A stretch of 33,040 nucleotides of DNA from Rhodoferax sp. (GCF_025354435.1 NZ_JANXMU010000012.1:1-33040), one strand, 5' to 3'; shown: positions 8,432 through 18,558, counted from the first letter of the stretch. The notes: generated from the sequence alone by a model not told the origin. Program-made: numbers and translations.

Positions 8432-9680
8432 AACGCAATGCTTCAGCAGGATTGACACGGCTGGCGTGCCAGCTGGGGTAAATGGTGGCCACAAAGGCCA
8501 GAATCAGCGAGATCACCGCAATCGGCACGATGTCGGCCTGCTGCGGCTCACTCGGCATGCGGCTGATGAAATACACCTCGCGCGGCAAAAAGCTGGCGTG
8601 GAACAGCTGCTCCAGCGCGGGCACGATCACGTCGATGTTGAAGGCAATGCCCAGGCCCAGCAGCAGCCCGGCCAGCGTGCCCATCACACCGACCATCGCG
8701 CCCTGCACCATGAAGATGCCCATGATGCTGCGCGGGCTGGCTCCCAGGGTGCGCAGGATGGCGATGTCGGCGCGCTTGTCGGTGACCGTCATCACCAGGG
8801 TGCTGACCAGGTTGAACGCGGCCACGGCCACGATCAGCGTGAGGATGATGAACATCATGCGTTTTTCCAGCTCCACCGCGGCGAACCAGGTTTTGTTTTG
8901 CTGCGTCCAGTCGCGGATCAGCAGGTTGCCGCTGAGGCTGTTGGCCAGTTGCTGGGCCACCTGGCGCGCCTGGTGCAGGTCTTGCAGCTTGACGCGGATG
9001 CCGGTGGGGCCCTCCAGCCGGAAGATGCGCTCGGCATCTTCCATGTGCATCATCAGCAGGGCCGAGTCGTATTCATAGTGGCCGGACTCGAAGGTGCCCA
9101 CCACCGTCATCTGCTTCAGGCGCGGCACCACGCCGGCCGGGGTGACCTGCCCGCTGGGGGCGATCAGCGTGACCGGGTCGCCCACGCGCACGCCCAGGCT
9201 GCGCGCCAAGTCGATGCCCAGCACCACGCCAAACTGGCCGGGCACCAGCTTGGCCAGGGTTTCCTTGGGCATGGCCACGGCAAGGTCGGTAACCTCGCCC
9301 TCGTGCGCCGGGTCGATGCCGCGCACTATCGTGCCTTTCATGTCCTCGCCGCGCGCCAGCAATGCCTGGCTCGCGATGAAAGGTGCAGCACCCACCACCG
9401 CCGGGTTCTGCTTGACCTCGGCCAGAGTCTTGGCCACGTCGGGCAGCGCCTCGCCGTTGGGGGCGAAGATTTCAATGTGCGCCACCACCGACAGCATGCG
9501 GTCGCGCACCTCTTTCTGGAAGCCGTTCATCACGCTGAGCACAATGATCAGCGCCGCAACGCCCAAGGCGATCCCGAGCATGGACACGCCCGAGATGAAG
9601 TTAATAAAACCGTTGCGCCGGGTGGCCCGGCCCGCCCGCGTATAGCGCCAGCCGACCAAAAGTTCGTAAGGGATTTGCAT
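8424..9680 (-). CDS. lolC: Lipoprotein-releasing system permease, LolC/LolE family
   Basis: A 418-residue inner-membrane permease of the LolC/E (FtsX-like) family, partner of the LolD encoded next. It opens with the family N-terminus [13 protein letters not shown], followed by a first membrane segment (about residues 27-50, [20 protein letters not shown]) and the conserved [14 protein letters not shown] large periplasmic domain follows, then three C-terminal membrane helices. The start at 9680 ([10 protein letters not shown]) matches the family; 16 extra codons upstream to 9728 are possible but unlike it. No ribosome site is visible before either start. Only one permease gene is present, so LolC and LolE cannot be distinguished here; a homodimeric LolF-like arrangement is possible. 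Confidence 0.88.
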   Translation of the reverse strand: MQIPYELLVGWRYTRAGRATRRNGFINFISGVSMLGIALGVAALIIVLSVMNGFQKEVRDRMLSVVAHIEIFAPNGEALPDVAKTLAEVKQNPAVVGAAPFIASQALLARGEDMKGTIVRGIDPAHEGEVTDLAVAMPKETLAKLVPGQFGVVLGIDLARSLGVRVGDPVTLIAPSGQVTPAGVVPRLKQMTVVGTFESGHYEYDSALLMMHMEDAERIFRLEGPTGIRVKLQDLHQARQVAQQLANSLSGNLLIRDWTQQNKTWFAAVELEKRMMFIILTLIVAVAAFNLVSTLVMTVTDKRADIAILRTLGASPRSIMGIFMVQGAMVGVMGTLAGLLLGLGIAFNIDVIVPALEQLFHASFLPREVYFISRMPSEPQQADIVPIAVISLILAFVATIYPSWHASRVNPAEALRYE

Positions 9681-9750
9681 GGAGCAGGTGAGAGAGGAGA
9701 CGGGGTGATTGTGGCAGCTTGGACGCAAACGCCTGCTCCAAAGCCCAAAG

Positions 9751-9812
9751 CGGCTACAGCTATCTTTTAGATAGCTGTAGCCGCAAAAGGAATATACGCT
9801 AGAGGGCTAAAA
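9751..9812 (+). repeat. Dispersed AT-rich repeat, copy 1, with a 14-bp hairpin
   Basis: The element starts with a perfect stem: CGGCTACAGCTATC (9751-9764), loop TTTTA, GATAGCTGTAGCCG (9770-9783). The family core follows: GGAATATACGCTAG at 9789-9802, then AGGGCTAAAA. It lies between the BON gene and lolC, both on the minus strand, so the hairpin may also end BON transcription. Confidence 0.7.
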
Positions 9813-9828
9813 CACCCTCAATGGCGGT

Positions 9829-10137
9829 TTATTCGTCGTTGTCGGTGGAGAAGGTACGGACGGTGCTGTAGGCATTGGAGACACCGGGCACTGTACTGAC
9901 CACCAGGCGGGCCTTGGCTTCTTCCACGGGGCCTTGGGCCCAACCGTGCAAGGTCACATTGCCGTTGCTGGCGGTCACCGTCAGGTCTTTGGCATCGCCA
10001 CCGAGTTGGCTGCTGATGACGGATTGGACCGCGCTGGCCAGGTCGGCATCGTTGCCTGCAGCATGGGCGGGCAGGAAAGCGCCAGCAGCCAGGGCAAACA
10101 GAGCAGAAGCGGCGATGCGGTTGAAAGTGCGTGTCAT
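9829..10137 (-). CDS. Periplasmic BON-domain protein
   Basis: A 102-residue exported protein. The signal peptide occupies about residues 1-26, with a likely AHA cleavage site. One BON domain follows (about 30-97): DLASAVQSVISSQLG, then LTVTASNGNVTLHGWAQGPVEEAKARLVVSTVPGVSNAYSTV, showing the characteristic G-V-L-G-----A--I--VPGV pattern. BON domains (OsmY, Kon, DolP) bind phospholipid surfaces and are often linked to envelope stress; a similar role is inferred. The start is supported by an AAAGGATT ribosome site. It stands alone, divergent from the AraC gene. Confidence 0.85.
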   Translation of the reverse strand: MTRTFNRIAASALFALAAGAFLPAHAAGNDADLASAVQSVISSQLGGDAKDLTVTASNGNVTLHGWAQGPVEEAKARLVVSTVPGVSNAYSTVRTFSTDNDE

Positions 10138-10499
10138 GGTGGAATCCTTTGGGTTGTTGCACCAAGATTGGTGCGTTGTTTTGGGGTGGAGTTATCTTCC
10201 CAAGCGCAGGGGACGGCTGTGTATCGGATGGCGTGTGGCTGTGTTGCATGTGCAATTTGCCAGAAAAAAACCAACACCTTTTTTTGCTACTTAATCAATA
10301 GCTATAAGCGTAGACAGAATATGCACTTGAAGGCTAAAAGACCTTCTTATTTCCAACCGGGTGATACAAACTAAGTACTTACCCTAGAAGCCAAAAAAGT
10401 ATCAGAGATGGGCAGCTCGCGCAGTAGTAAGCGCGCAACCGGCTCCCTAAACTAAGACCATGGCAGGTTGGTAAACACAAGAACACAAGGAGATGGCGG
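10138..10499. other. Divergent intergenic region between BON and AraC genes
   Basis: A 362-bp non-coding stretch. It holds the BON ribosome site (10140-10150), repeat copy 2 (about 10285-10350) and, at the right end, an AGGAGA ribosome site for the AraC gene (10489-10494). I find no convincing -35/-10 pair, no operator and no small gene with a credible start. Confidence 0.5.
10285..10350 (+). repeat. Dispersed AT-rich repeat, copy 2
   Basis: Reads TGCTACTTAATCAATAGC near 10287-10304 and then GAATATGCACTTGAAGGCTAAAAG near 10318-10341 (given in two parts: GAATATGCACTTG and AAGGCTAAAAG). It matches the family core, with CACTTG in place of CGCTAG. The inverted part is weaker than in copies 1 and 7. 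Confidence 0.6.
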
Positions 10500-11381
10500 A
10501 TGTCACCTTACCTCGAACTGGTAGGCATACAGCAGCAGGAGTCGTTCAAGGTTTGGACGCACGGCTACCCGTATGAAACGGTGCGCTGGCATTTCCACCC
10601 CGAATACGAGCTGAACTACATCAGCCACACCTCGGGCCGGTTTTATGTGGGCGACCATACTGGTACCTTCGAGCCCGGCCAGCTGGTGATGATGGGCCCG
10701 AACCTGCCGCACAACTGGATCAGCGAAGTGCCCACCGGGGAATCGGTGCCCGAGCGCTGCGTGGTGCTGCAGTTTTCCGGCAAGAGCATTCTGGGCGGCA
10801 TCGAGGCTTTTCCCGAACTAAGCCAGTTGGAGCGGCTGCTGGCCGACTCGCAGCGCGGCATATTGTTCTCGCCCGAAGTCACCACCAAGGCCGTGCCTCT
10901 GCTCACCAACCTGCTGGCGGCGCGCGGCTTCCAGCGCGTCTACCAGTTCCTGGCGCTGCTGGAAACCTTGGCCCATGCACAGGACAACACCTTGCTGGCC
11001 ACACCCACCTTCCGGCCTGACCCGCAGGGCTACCAGTCGTCCACCATCAACCAGGTGCTGACCTATCTGGCCGAGCACCTGAACGAGCGGCTCAATGAAT
11101 CCGGTATGGCGCGCTACGCCGGTATGGAACCCAGCGCCTTCTCGCGCTTCTTCCGCCGCCACACCGGGCTGCCGTTTGTGCAATACCTGAACCGGCTGCG
11201 GGTGAACCGGGCCTGCGAGCTGCTGATCTCGTCCGAGCAGTCGGTCACCGACATCTGCTACGCCTGCGGCTTCAACAACGTCTCCAATTTCAACCGCCAG
11301 TTTCTGGCGCAAAAGTCCGTGCCCCCTTCGCAGTTCAGGCGCTACTACCTGCTGAACGATGAATGCGAGGCCACCGGCTAG
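10500..11381 (+). CDS. AraC-family transcriptional regulator of the polyol operon
   Basis: A 293-residue regulator. The N-terminal half is a cupin-like sensor domain, with WHFHPEYELNYI (about 24-35) and later GDHTGTFEPGQLVMMGPNLPHNW, a sugar-binding jelly-roll pattern. The C-terminal 95 residues hold two helix-turn-helix motifs: ESGMARYAGMEPSAFSRFF and the AraC signature SVTDICYACGFNNVSNFNRQF. The start has a good AAGGAGA ribosome site. It lies 111 bp upstream of, and in the same direction as, the polyol dehydrogenase operon, so it probably activates that operon in response to its substrate. No operator repeats could be assigned with confidence. Confidence 0.88.
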   Translation: MSPYLELVGIQQQESFKVWTHGYPYETVRWHFHPEYELNYISHTSGRFYVGDHTGTFEPGQLVMMGPNLPHNWISEVPTGESVPERCVVLQFSGKSILGGIEAFPELSQLERLLADSQRGILFSPEVTTKAVPLLTNLLAARGFQRVYQFLALLETLAHAQDNTLLATPTFRPDPQGYQSSTINQVLTYLAEHLNERLNESGMARYAGMEPSAFSRFFRRHTGLPFVQYLNRLRVNRACELLISSEQSVTDICYACGFNNVSNFNRQFLAQKSVPPSQFRRYYLLNDECEATG

Positions 11382-11492
11382 CCGCCTGGCCTGCATACCC
11401 CGCCCTTTTTTCCACTTTTCCACGCCTTGCAGCGGGAGCTTTTCAGCCCCCGTGTGGCAGCGCTTGGCCTTTTTTTAACCTATGGACATCGT

Positions 11493-12590
11493 ATGAGCAC
11501 AACACCTGCCCCTGACATGCAAGCCGTGGTCTGCCACGGCCCGAAAGACTACCGCCTGGAACGCGTGGGCAAACCCGTGGCCGGCCCGAACGAACTGGTC
11601 ATCGAGATCGTCGCCTGCGGCATCTGCGCCAGCGACTGCAAATGCCATTCCGGCGCGGCCATGTTCTGGGGCGGCGACGGCAAGCCGGCCTGGGTCAAGG
11701 CGCCGGTGATCGCGGGCCACGAATTCTTCGGCTACGTGGTCGAGGCCGGTCCGGGTGCGCTGGAACACTTCGACGTGACGATCGGCCAGCGCGTCATCGC
11801 CGAGCAGATCGTGCCCTGCGGCAAGTGCCGCTACTGCACCAGCGGCAGCTACCACATGTGCGAAGTGCATAACATCTTCGGCTTCCAGCGCGTGGTGGCC
11901 GATGGCGGCATGGCCGACTACATGCGCCTGCCGCCGACGGCGCGGGTGCACAAAATCCCCGAAAGCATTTCGCTCAACGACGCCGCCATGATCGAGCCCA
12001 TGGCCTGCGCGGTGCACACCGTGAACCGCGCCGACATCCAGCTCGACGACGTGGTGGTGATCGCCGGTGCCGGCCCGCTGGGCCTGGGCATGGTGCAGAT
12101 CGCCAAACTAAAAACGCCGAAGAAGTTGGTCGTCATCGACATGGTGCCGGCCCGGCTGGCGCTGGCCAAGGCCTTCGGTGCCGACGTGACCATCAACCCC
12201 GCCACCGACGACGGCCGGGCCATCATCGACAGCCTGACCCAGGGCTACGGCTGCGATGTCTACATCGAAACCACCGGCGTGCCGGCCGGCGTGACCCAAG
12301 GCCTGGAGCTGATCCGCAAGCTCGGCCGCTTTGTCGAATTCAGCGTATTCGGCAAGGAGACCAGCGCCGACTGGTCCATCATCGGCGACCGCAAGGAGCT
12401 GGACGTGCGCGGCTCCCATCTCGGCCCGCACTGCTACCCGGTGGTGATCGACCTGATGGAGCGTGGCCTGCTGACCTCGCGTGGCATCGTCACCCACGAC
12501 TTCACGCTCGACGAATGGGAAGAAGCCTTCAAGCTGGCCAATTCGCTGGACTCGATCAAGGTCTTGCTCAAACCCGGACGTGCTGCATGA
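11493..12590 (+). CDS. Zinc-dependent polyol (alcohol) dehydrogenase
   Basis: A 365-residue medium-chain dehydrogenase. Catalytic zinc ligands: Cys42 in ACGICASD, His76-Glu77 in AGHEF, and probably Glu168. Structural zinc cysteines: Cys109, 112, 115 and 123. Rossmann loop GAGPLG at 192-197, with Asp216 after the second strand, which favours NAD over NADP. It should oxidise a secondary alcohol of a polyol to a ketose. The overall pattern, including the segment FWGGDGKPAW before GHE, reminds me of the erythritol/L-threitol dehydrogenase group as well as sorbitol/xylitol dehydrogenases, so the substrate is open. I start at 11493 (MSTTPAPDM); an earlier in-frame ATG at 11427 would add 22 poorly conserved-looking residues. 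Its stop overlaps the kinase start (ATGA). Confidence 0.88.
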   Translation: MSTTPAPDMQAVVCHGPKDYRLERVGKPVAGPNELVIEIVACGICASDCKCHSGAAMFWGGDGKPAWVKAPVIAGHEFFGYVVEAGPGALEHFDVTIGQRVIAEQIVPCGKCRYCTSGSYHMCEVHNIFGFQRVVADGGMADYMRLPPTARVHKIPESISLNDAAMIEPMACAVHTVNRADIQLDDVVVIAGAGPLGLGMVQIAKLKTPKKLVVIDMVPARLALAKAFGADVTINPATDDGRAIIDSLTQGYGCDVYIETTGVPAGVTQGLELIRKLGRFVEFSVFGKETSADWSIIGDRKELDVRGSHLGPHCYPVVIDLMERGLLTSRGIVTHDFTLDEWEEAFKLANSLDSIKVLLKPGRAA

Positions 12591-14182
12591 ACCAGCACCC
12601 CGCCGCCTGCGTGATCGGGGTCGACATCGGCACCCAAAGCACCAAGGCTGTGTTGGTGCGGGCCGACGGCCAGATCCTGGCCCAACACGCCAAAAGCTAC
12701 CAGGTGGAAACGCCAAAACCGCTGTGGGCGCAGCAGTGGCCAGATGTCTGGCTGGACGCAGTCGTTGCATGCATAAAAGGGGTTCTAGCCCAGGTAGATT
12801 CTGCGCAAGCTGCTATCAAAAGCATATGTGTCAGCAGCCTGTATGGCGGCAGCGGCATACCGGTGGACGCGCAGGGCGAAGCGCTGTACCCCTGCCTGAT
12901 CTGGATGGACCGCCGCGCCCAGGACGAGGTGCGCTGGGTCCGCGAGAACGTCGACCTGGAGCGCCTGTATGACATCACCGGCAACGGCGTAGACAGCTAC
13001 TACGGCTACACCAAGATGCTCTGGCTGCGCGAGAAAGAGCCCGCCATCTGGGCCCGCACCCAGCAGTTCCTGCCACCCAACAGCTATGTCAACGCCCGCC
13101 TGACCGGTGAAGTCGCGGTAGACCACAGCTCGGCCGGGAATATCGGCGGGATCTACGACGTGGCACAGCGCGGCTGGTCGGCCGAGGCGCTGCAGATGTT
13201 GGGCATTCCGCTGCACATGGTGTCGGCGCGCCTGGTCGAGTCCAGCGGCGTGGTCGGCCCGCTGCTACCGGCCTGGGCCGAGCGCCTGGGCTTGCCCGCA
13301 GGCATTCCGGTGGTGGCCGGTGGTGTCGATGCCGCCGTGGCCACGCTGGCCGCCGGTGCTACCCAGCCCGGCAACCACGTGGCAATGGTAGGCACCAGCA
13401 TGTGCTGGGGCACGATCCGGCCAAGCGTCGATGCGCGGCACGGCCTGATCAGCATGCCGCACGTGTTCAATGGCGATAACAACGGTACAAAGGATCTGTA
13501 CGTGTTCGGCGGCGCCATCGCCGCCGGAGCCTCCGTCACCTGGTTCCGCGAGACCTTTTGCCAGGCCGAAATCGCCACAGCCAAAACCCTGGGCGTCGAC
13601 CCACACAGCCTGCTGGAAAAAGACGCGGCACCTTTGCCACCGGGCAGCGGCGGCCTGCTGTTCCTGCCCTATTTGATGGGCGAGCGCAGCCCCGTGTGGG
13701 ACGCGCAGGCCAGCGGCGCTTTCGTCGGCCTGGGTCTGCACCACGGCCGCGCCCACCTGTACCGCGCGGTGCTGGAGGGCGTGACATTTGCGCTGCGCCA
13801 CAACATCGAAGCCGGCGTGCGCGGGCTTACCCAGCTGGACCACCGACTGGTGGTGGTCGGCGGTGCCAGCCATTCCGACCTGTGGATGCAGATCATTGCC
13901 GACGTCACCAACCGCCCGGTGTTCACGCTGGCTGACGATGTGGAAGCCTCGCTGGGCGCGGCCCTGCTGGCAGCCTTCGGCGCGGGTCTGATCGACGCCG
14001 ACGCGGTGCGCCGTGGCTGGGTGACACCGGTGCTGCGCACCGAGCCCAACGCCGAAGCCCACGCCGCCTACAACGACTTGTTTGCCCAGTACGTAGACCT
14101 CTATCCCGCGCTCAAGCCTGCGATGCACCGCCTGCGCGCAACCACCACACCGCCCCGTTCACCAGGAGACCCGCCAGCATGA
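12587..14182 (+). CDS. FGGY-family carbohydrate kinase (xylulokinase-like)
   Basis: A 531-residue sugar kinase of the actin-like ATPase fold. The phosphate-1 loop is GVDIGTQSTKAV near the N-terminus, and the second-domain motifs include GTSMCWGTI, GGLLFLPYLMGERSPVWD, the FGGY signature region YRAVLEGVTFALRHNIEAG and VVGGASHSDLWMQIIAD. It should phosphorylate the ketose or polyol of this pathway. The xylulokinase SGQMH substrate motif is replaced by SSLYGGSG, so I do not call it xylB. The start at 12587 overlaps the dehydrogenase stop (ATGA); an in-frame ATG at 12515 would lie inside that gene. A copy of the dispersed repeat is embedded in frame at about residues 63-80. Confidence 0.88.
   Translation: MNQHPAACVIGVDIGTQSTKAVLVRADGQILAQHAKSYQVETPKPLWAQQWPDVWLDAVVACIKGVLAQVDSAQAAIKSICVSSLYGGSGIPVDAQGEALYPCLIWMDRRAQDEVRWVRENVDLERLYDITGNGVDSYYGYTKMLWLREKEPAIWARTQQFLPPNSYVNARLTGEVAVDHSSAGNIGGIYDVAQRGWSAEALQMLGIPLHMVSARLVESSGVVGPLLPAWAERLGLPAGIPVVAGGVDAAVATLAAGATQPGNHVAMVGTSMCWGTIRPSVDARHGLISMPHVFNGDNNGTKDLYVFGGAIAAGASVTWFRETFCQAEIATAKTLGVDPHSLLEKDAAPLPPGSGGLLFLPYLMGERSPVWDAQASGAFVGLGLHHGRAHLYRAVLEGVTFALRHNIEAGVRGLTQLDHRLVVVGGASHSDLWMQIIADVTNRPVFTLADDVEASLGAALLAAFGAGLIDADAVRRGWVTPVLRTEPNAEAHAAYNDLFAQYVDLYPALKPAMHRLRATTTPPRSPGDPPA
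12774..12826 (-). repeat. Dispersed repeat, copy 3, embedded in frame in the kinase gene
   Basis: The plus strand contains GGGTTCTAGCCCAGGTAG and then ATTCTGCGCAAGCTGCTATC. Its reverse complement gives GATAGCAGCTTGCGCAGAAT followed by CTAC-CTGGGCTAGAACCCC, resembling the family (ATAGCTGCTTGCGC...). It encodes KGVLAQVDSAQAAIKSIC, and its base composition is visibly more AT-rich than the flanking codons. Confidence 0.5.
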
Positions 14183-14235
14183 AAAAAAGCACCTTTCTTT
14201 TCCCTCACCAAAGCAACCACAAGGAGACAGACAAC

Positions 14236-15594
14236 ATGAAGAAATTTGTACTAGGGGCCATCGGCGCCGCCATGATCGCGCTGACCATGCCCGCCACCCC
14301 GGCGCTGGCACAGACCGCCGCACCTTGGGCCATCGACAAGGCTGCCGCCCCCTTGAAAGGCACCAAGATCAAGGTGCTATTCCTGGACCGGCCCGGCTAC
14401 CGCGCCATCATCAAGCTGCTGCCCGAGTTCGAGAAAAAGACCGGCCTGAAGGTGGAGTACGAAATTGTGCCTTACGAAAACGCCCGTGAAAAGCAGGTGC
14501 TGAACTTCAGCGCCAAAGGCGACCTGACCATGGCCCTGGTGGACCTGGTGTGGATTGGCGAGTTTGCCGAAAGCGGCTGGATCGTGCCGGTGGATACCTT
14601 CACCAAGGATGCCGCCATCACCGACCCGAACCTGGATCTGAAGGGCTTCTTCCCGCTGCTGCTGAATGCGTTTGGCTCCTGGGACGGCAAGGTCTATGGC
14701 CTGCCGTTTGACAACTATTCCGGCCTGATGTTCTACAACCAGTGCATGCTCAAAGACGCTGGCTTCAGCGGCCCGCCGCAAACCTGGGACGAGCTGAAAA
14801 ACGTCTACGCCCCCAAGCTGACCAATCCGGCGAAAAAACAGTACGCCTATGCGTTGCAGTCGCTGCGCGGCGAAACGCAATCGGCCGACAGCTTCATGCG
14901 TTTCCTCTGGCCCTTCGGCGGCAGCCTGCTGGACAAGGACTTCAAGTCCAACCTGGCCTCCAAGGGCAGCCAGGACGGCCTGAAGTTCCGCCAGGATTTG
15001 ATGAAGTACATGCCCCCTGGCGTGGTGAGCTACGACCATGCCGAAGCGGTGAACGCGCTGGCCCAGGGCCAGGTGGCGATGCTGACCGAATGGTCGGCCT
15101 TCTACGGCACGCTGACCGACCCCAAGACCTCCAAACTCGGCGACTGCCTGGCCGTGGCACCCGAGCCCAAAGGCCCCGCCGGCCGCCTGCCCGCACTCGG
15201 CGGCTTCTCGCTGGCCGTGGCCTCGCAGGCCACACCCGCGCAGCAAAAGGCTTCGTGGATCTTCACCCAGTGGGCCACTTCGGATGCCATCGCCAAGCAG
15301 TATGTGGAAGCCGGTGGCGTGTCCGGGCGCATGGCGGTCTACAAAGACCCTGCCATCCAGGCCAAGTTCAAGTACGTGAAACCGATGGTCGAGTCGTGGC
15401 AGCAAGGTGTGCCGGAATTCCGCCCCCGCTTCCCAGCCTGGTCGTCGATTACCGAAACCGTGGCCGAGTTCGGCAGCAAGATCATGCTGGGTGAAACCAG
15501 CATCGAGCAGGGCACCAAGGAGATCAGCACCCGCATGGAATCGGTGCTGGACAAAGAAGGCTATTACAACGGCAAGAAAAAGAAACTGCAATAA
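14236..15594 (+). CDS. ABC transporter periplasmic sugar/polyol-binding protein
   Basis: A 452-residue family-1 solute-binding protein. It begins with a Sec signal peptide (MKKFVLGAIGAAMIALTMP, cleavage after ALA near residue 26) and continues with the fold pattern IKVLFLDRPGYRAIIKLLPEFEKKTGLKVEYE, the hinge segment VYGLPFDNYSGLMFYNQ and a C-terminal WSSITETVAEFGSKIMLG. I start at 14236 because of the strong AAGGAGA site 10 bases upstream and the clean signal peptide. An in-frame ATG at 14179, overlapping the kinase stop and also preceded by AGGAG, would add 19 polar residues before the signal peptide. The ligand cannot be read from sequence; the neighbours suggest a polyol or rare ketose. 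Confidence 0.9.
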   Translation: MKKFVLGAIGAAMIALTMPATPALAQTAAPWAIDKAAAPLKGTKIKVLFLDRPGYRAIIKLLPEFEKKTGLKVEYEIVPYENAREKQVLNFSAKGDLTMALVDLVWIGEFAESGWIVPVDTFTKDAAITDPNLDLKGFFPLLLNAFGSWDGKVYGLPFDNYSGLMFYNQCMLKDAGFSGPPQTWDELKNVYAPKLTNPAKKQYAYALQSLRGETQSADSFMRFLWPFGGSLLDKDFKSNLASKGSQDGLKFRQDLMKYMPPGVVSYDHAEAVNALAQGQVAMLTEWSAFYGTLTDPKTSKLGDCLAVAPEPKGPAGRLPALGGFSLAVASQATPAQQKASWIFTQWATSDAIAKQYVEAGGVSGRMAVYKDPAIQAKFKYVKPMVESWQQGVPEFRPRFPAWSSITETVAEFGSKIMLGETSIEQGTKEISTRMESVLDKEGYYNGKKKKLQ

Positions 15595-15599
15595 ACAAC

Positions 15600-15634
15600 C
15601 CGGAGTTGCCTGCTTGCACAGCAGGCAACTCCGG
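15600..15634 (+). promoter_or_regulatory. Perfect 15-bp hairpin between binding-protein and permease genes
   Basis: CCGGAGTTGCCTGCT (15600-15614), loop TGCAC, AGCAGGCAACTCCGG (15620-15634), six bases after the binding-protein stop. There is no U-run after it, so it is probably not a full terminator. Such hairpins often stabilise the upstream mRNA and lower downstream expression, giving more binding protein than permease; that role is inferred. Confidence 0.75.
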
Positions 15635-15672
15635 CGTTGGAATAGCCCCTTTCCCGTTGCCTTGGATATTGC

Positions 15673-16608
15673 ATGAATACACACGCCTCTGTTGACGCTG
15701 CGTCAACCCTCCCCTCCAAGCGGGCATCGCGATTGGCCCATGGCCGCTGGACACCGCTGTGGTTTCTGGCCCCGGCCGTCATCACCCTGTTCGCCATCGG
15801 CATCTACCCAACCTTGTTTGCGCTGGTCACCTCGATGCGCAAATACAACCTGACCCGCGCCCGCGACGGCTTTCCCTTCGTCGGGCTGGACAATTACAAG
15901 GCGGTGCTGAGCGACAGCACTTTCTGGGAAACGCTGTGGCGCACTACCACTTTCTACCTCACGGTGATGCCGGTGGAGCTGGCCCTGGGCATGGCGATCG
16001 CGCTGATGCTGCACAAGCCGGGCTGGTCCATGGCGCGCTCGCTGGTGCGGGTGTCGCTGGTGGTTCCGCTGGCCACCACCTACGCGGTGGTCGGGCTGAT
16101 CGGCCGGTTGATCTTCAACCGCGACTTCGGCGTAGCGAACCAGTTTGCCTCGTGGCTGGGCTTTGCGCCGTTCGACTGGCTGGGCAACCAGGCGGGTGCG
16201 TTCGCGGCCATCGCCATCATGGACATCTGGCAGTGGACGCCGTTTTGCGCGCTGATCTTTCTGGCCGGGCTGTCCATGGTGCCCAACGAGGTAGAGGAAG
16301 CCGCGCGGCTGGAAACCTCGTCGCACCTGAATCTGCTGCGCTATGTGCAGCTGCCCTATCTGCTGCCCGGCTTCACCGCGGTGCTGATCCTGCGTTCGGC
16401 CGACATCCTGAAGCTGTTCGACATGGTGTTTACCATGACGCGGGGCGGCCCGGGCGCGGCCACCGAGCTGGTGTCGATCTACATCCAGCGGGTGGGCTTT
16501 CGCATCTTCGACATGGGCACGGCATCGGCGCAGGCGATTTTGCTGCTGGTGCTGACCATCCTGCTGAGCCGCCTCTTCATCTCCGTCTTCTACCGGGAAA
16601 TCGACTAA
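15673..16608 (+). CDS. ABC sugar/polyol transporter permease (MalF-type)
   Basis: A 311-residue inner-membrane permease with about six helices, the first at roughly 30-55 (WFLAPAVITLFAIGIYPTLFALVTS). The conserved cytoplasmic EAA loop reads EVEEAARLETSSHLNLLRYVQLPYLLPG; the usual glycine of EAA---G is Thr here. It forms a heterodimeric channel with the next gene product and works with the binding protein and ATPase of this operon. The ribosome site is weak, and the gene follows a strong hairpin. The stop shares one base with the next start (TAATG). Confidence 0.92.
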   Translation: MNTHASVDAASTLPSKRASRLAHGRWTPLWFLAPAVITLFAIGIYPTLFALVTSMRKYNLTRARDGFPFVGLDNYKAVLSDSTFWETLWRTTTFYLTVMPVELALGMAIALMLHKPGWSMARSLVRVSLVVPLATTYAVVGLIGRLIFNRDFGVANQFASWLGFAPFDWLGNQAGAFAAIAIMDIWQWTPFCALIFLAGLSMVPNEVEEAARLETSSHLNLLRYVQLPYLLPGFTAVLILRSADILKLFDMVFTMTRGGPGAATELVSIYIQRVGFRIFDMGTASAQAILLLVLTILLSRLFISVFYREID

Positions 16609-17429
16609 TGAACTCCAAAAAACTCGGCAAGGGGCTGCACCTGCTGGGGCTGCTGGCCTTCCTGGCCTTCACCCTGTTTCCGTTTTACTGGATGGTGGCC
16701 AGCAGCTTCAAGGACCAGACCGACCTGCTGGCCTCGCCGCCGGTGTGGACCTTCATTCCCACCGTGGCCAATTACGCCGAAGTCTGGCAGGACGACAAAG
16801 TGTTTGGTGCCATTCGCAACTCGCTCATCGTCGCCAGCTGCACCACGCTCCTGGCAGTAGCCATGGGCGCACCGGCGGCGTATTCGCTGGCACGCTTCCA
16901 GTTCCGGGGCAAGAAGGATCTGTGGTTCTGGTTCATCTCGAACCGCATGATCAGCCCCATCGTGCTGGCGCTGCCGGTGTATTTGCTGGCGCAGAGCGCG
17001 GGCCTGCTCGATACGCACCTGGTGCTGATCCTGATCTACCTGTCGTTCTGCCTGCCCATCGTGGTGTGGATCTGCACCGACCAGTTCCGCTCTATCCCGC
17101 CCGACCTGGAGCAAGCCGCGCGGCTGGACAACGCCAACCAGTGGGACATCTTCTGGCGCATCTATCTGCCGCTCGGCCTGCCGGGGATCGCGGTGTCGGC
17201 CATCTTCAGCTTCATCTTCTCGTGGAACGAGCTGCTGTATGCGCTGGTGCTGACGCGCAGCGCGGTGCAGACCGCACCGGTGATCGCCACCAGCTATATG
17301 TCGGGCTACGAACTGCCCTGGGGAAAGATCATGGCCACCGGCACCATCATCGTCTTACCCGTGACCATCTTCGCCCTGTTCGTGTCGCGCCACATGGTGC
17401 GCGGCCTGACCATGGGCGCCACCAAATGA
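16608..17429 (+). CDS. ABC sugar/polyol transporter permease (MalG-type)
   Basis: A 273-residue permease with six predicted helices, beginning LGLLAFLAFTLFPFYWMVASSFK, the typical MalG-type start. The periplasmic segment DQTDLLASPPVWTFIPTVANYAEVW and the EAA loop DLEQAARLDNANQWDIFWRIYLPLGLPG are characteristic; Asn stands in the usual Gly position. It pairs with the preceding permease. The start ATG overlaps the upstream stop (TAATG), which makes translational coupling likely, and the ATPase gene follows after 29 bp. Confidence 0.92.
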   Translation: MNSKKLGKGLHLLGLLAFLAFTLFPFYWMVASSFKDQTDLLASPPVWTFIPTVANYAEVWQDDKVFGAIRNSLIVASCTTLLAVAMGAPAAYSLARFQFRGKKDLWFWFISNRMISPIVLALPVYLLAQSAGLLDTHLVLILIYLSFCLPIVVWICTDQFRSIPPDLEQAARLDNANQWDIFWRIYLPLGLPGIAVSAIFSFIFSWNELLYALVLTRSAVQTAPVIATSYMSGYELPWGKIMATGTIIVLPVTIFALFVSRHMVRGLTMGATK

Positions 17430-17458
17430 CACCAACAACAGCAACGGGAGACTAGCGC

Positions 17459-18547
<1,089 letters not shown>

Positions 18548-18558
18548 AGGAGAAAAGC

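Noticed and set aside
14179-14235. An upstream start for the binding protein with its own AGGAG site and ATGA overlap
   Set aside because: It would put 19 polar residues before a clean signal peptide that has its own strong ribosome site at 14236; kept only as an alternative.
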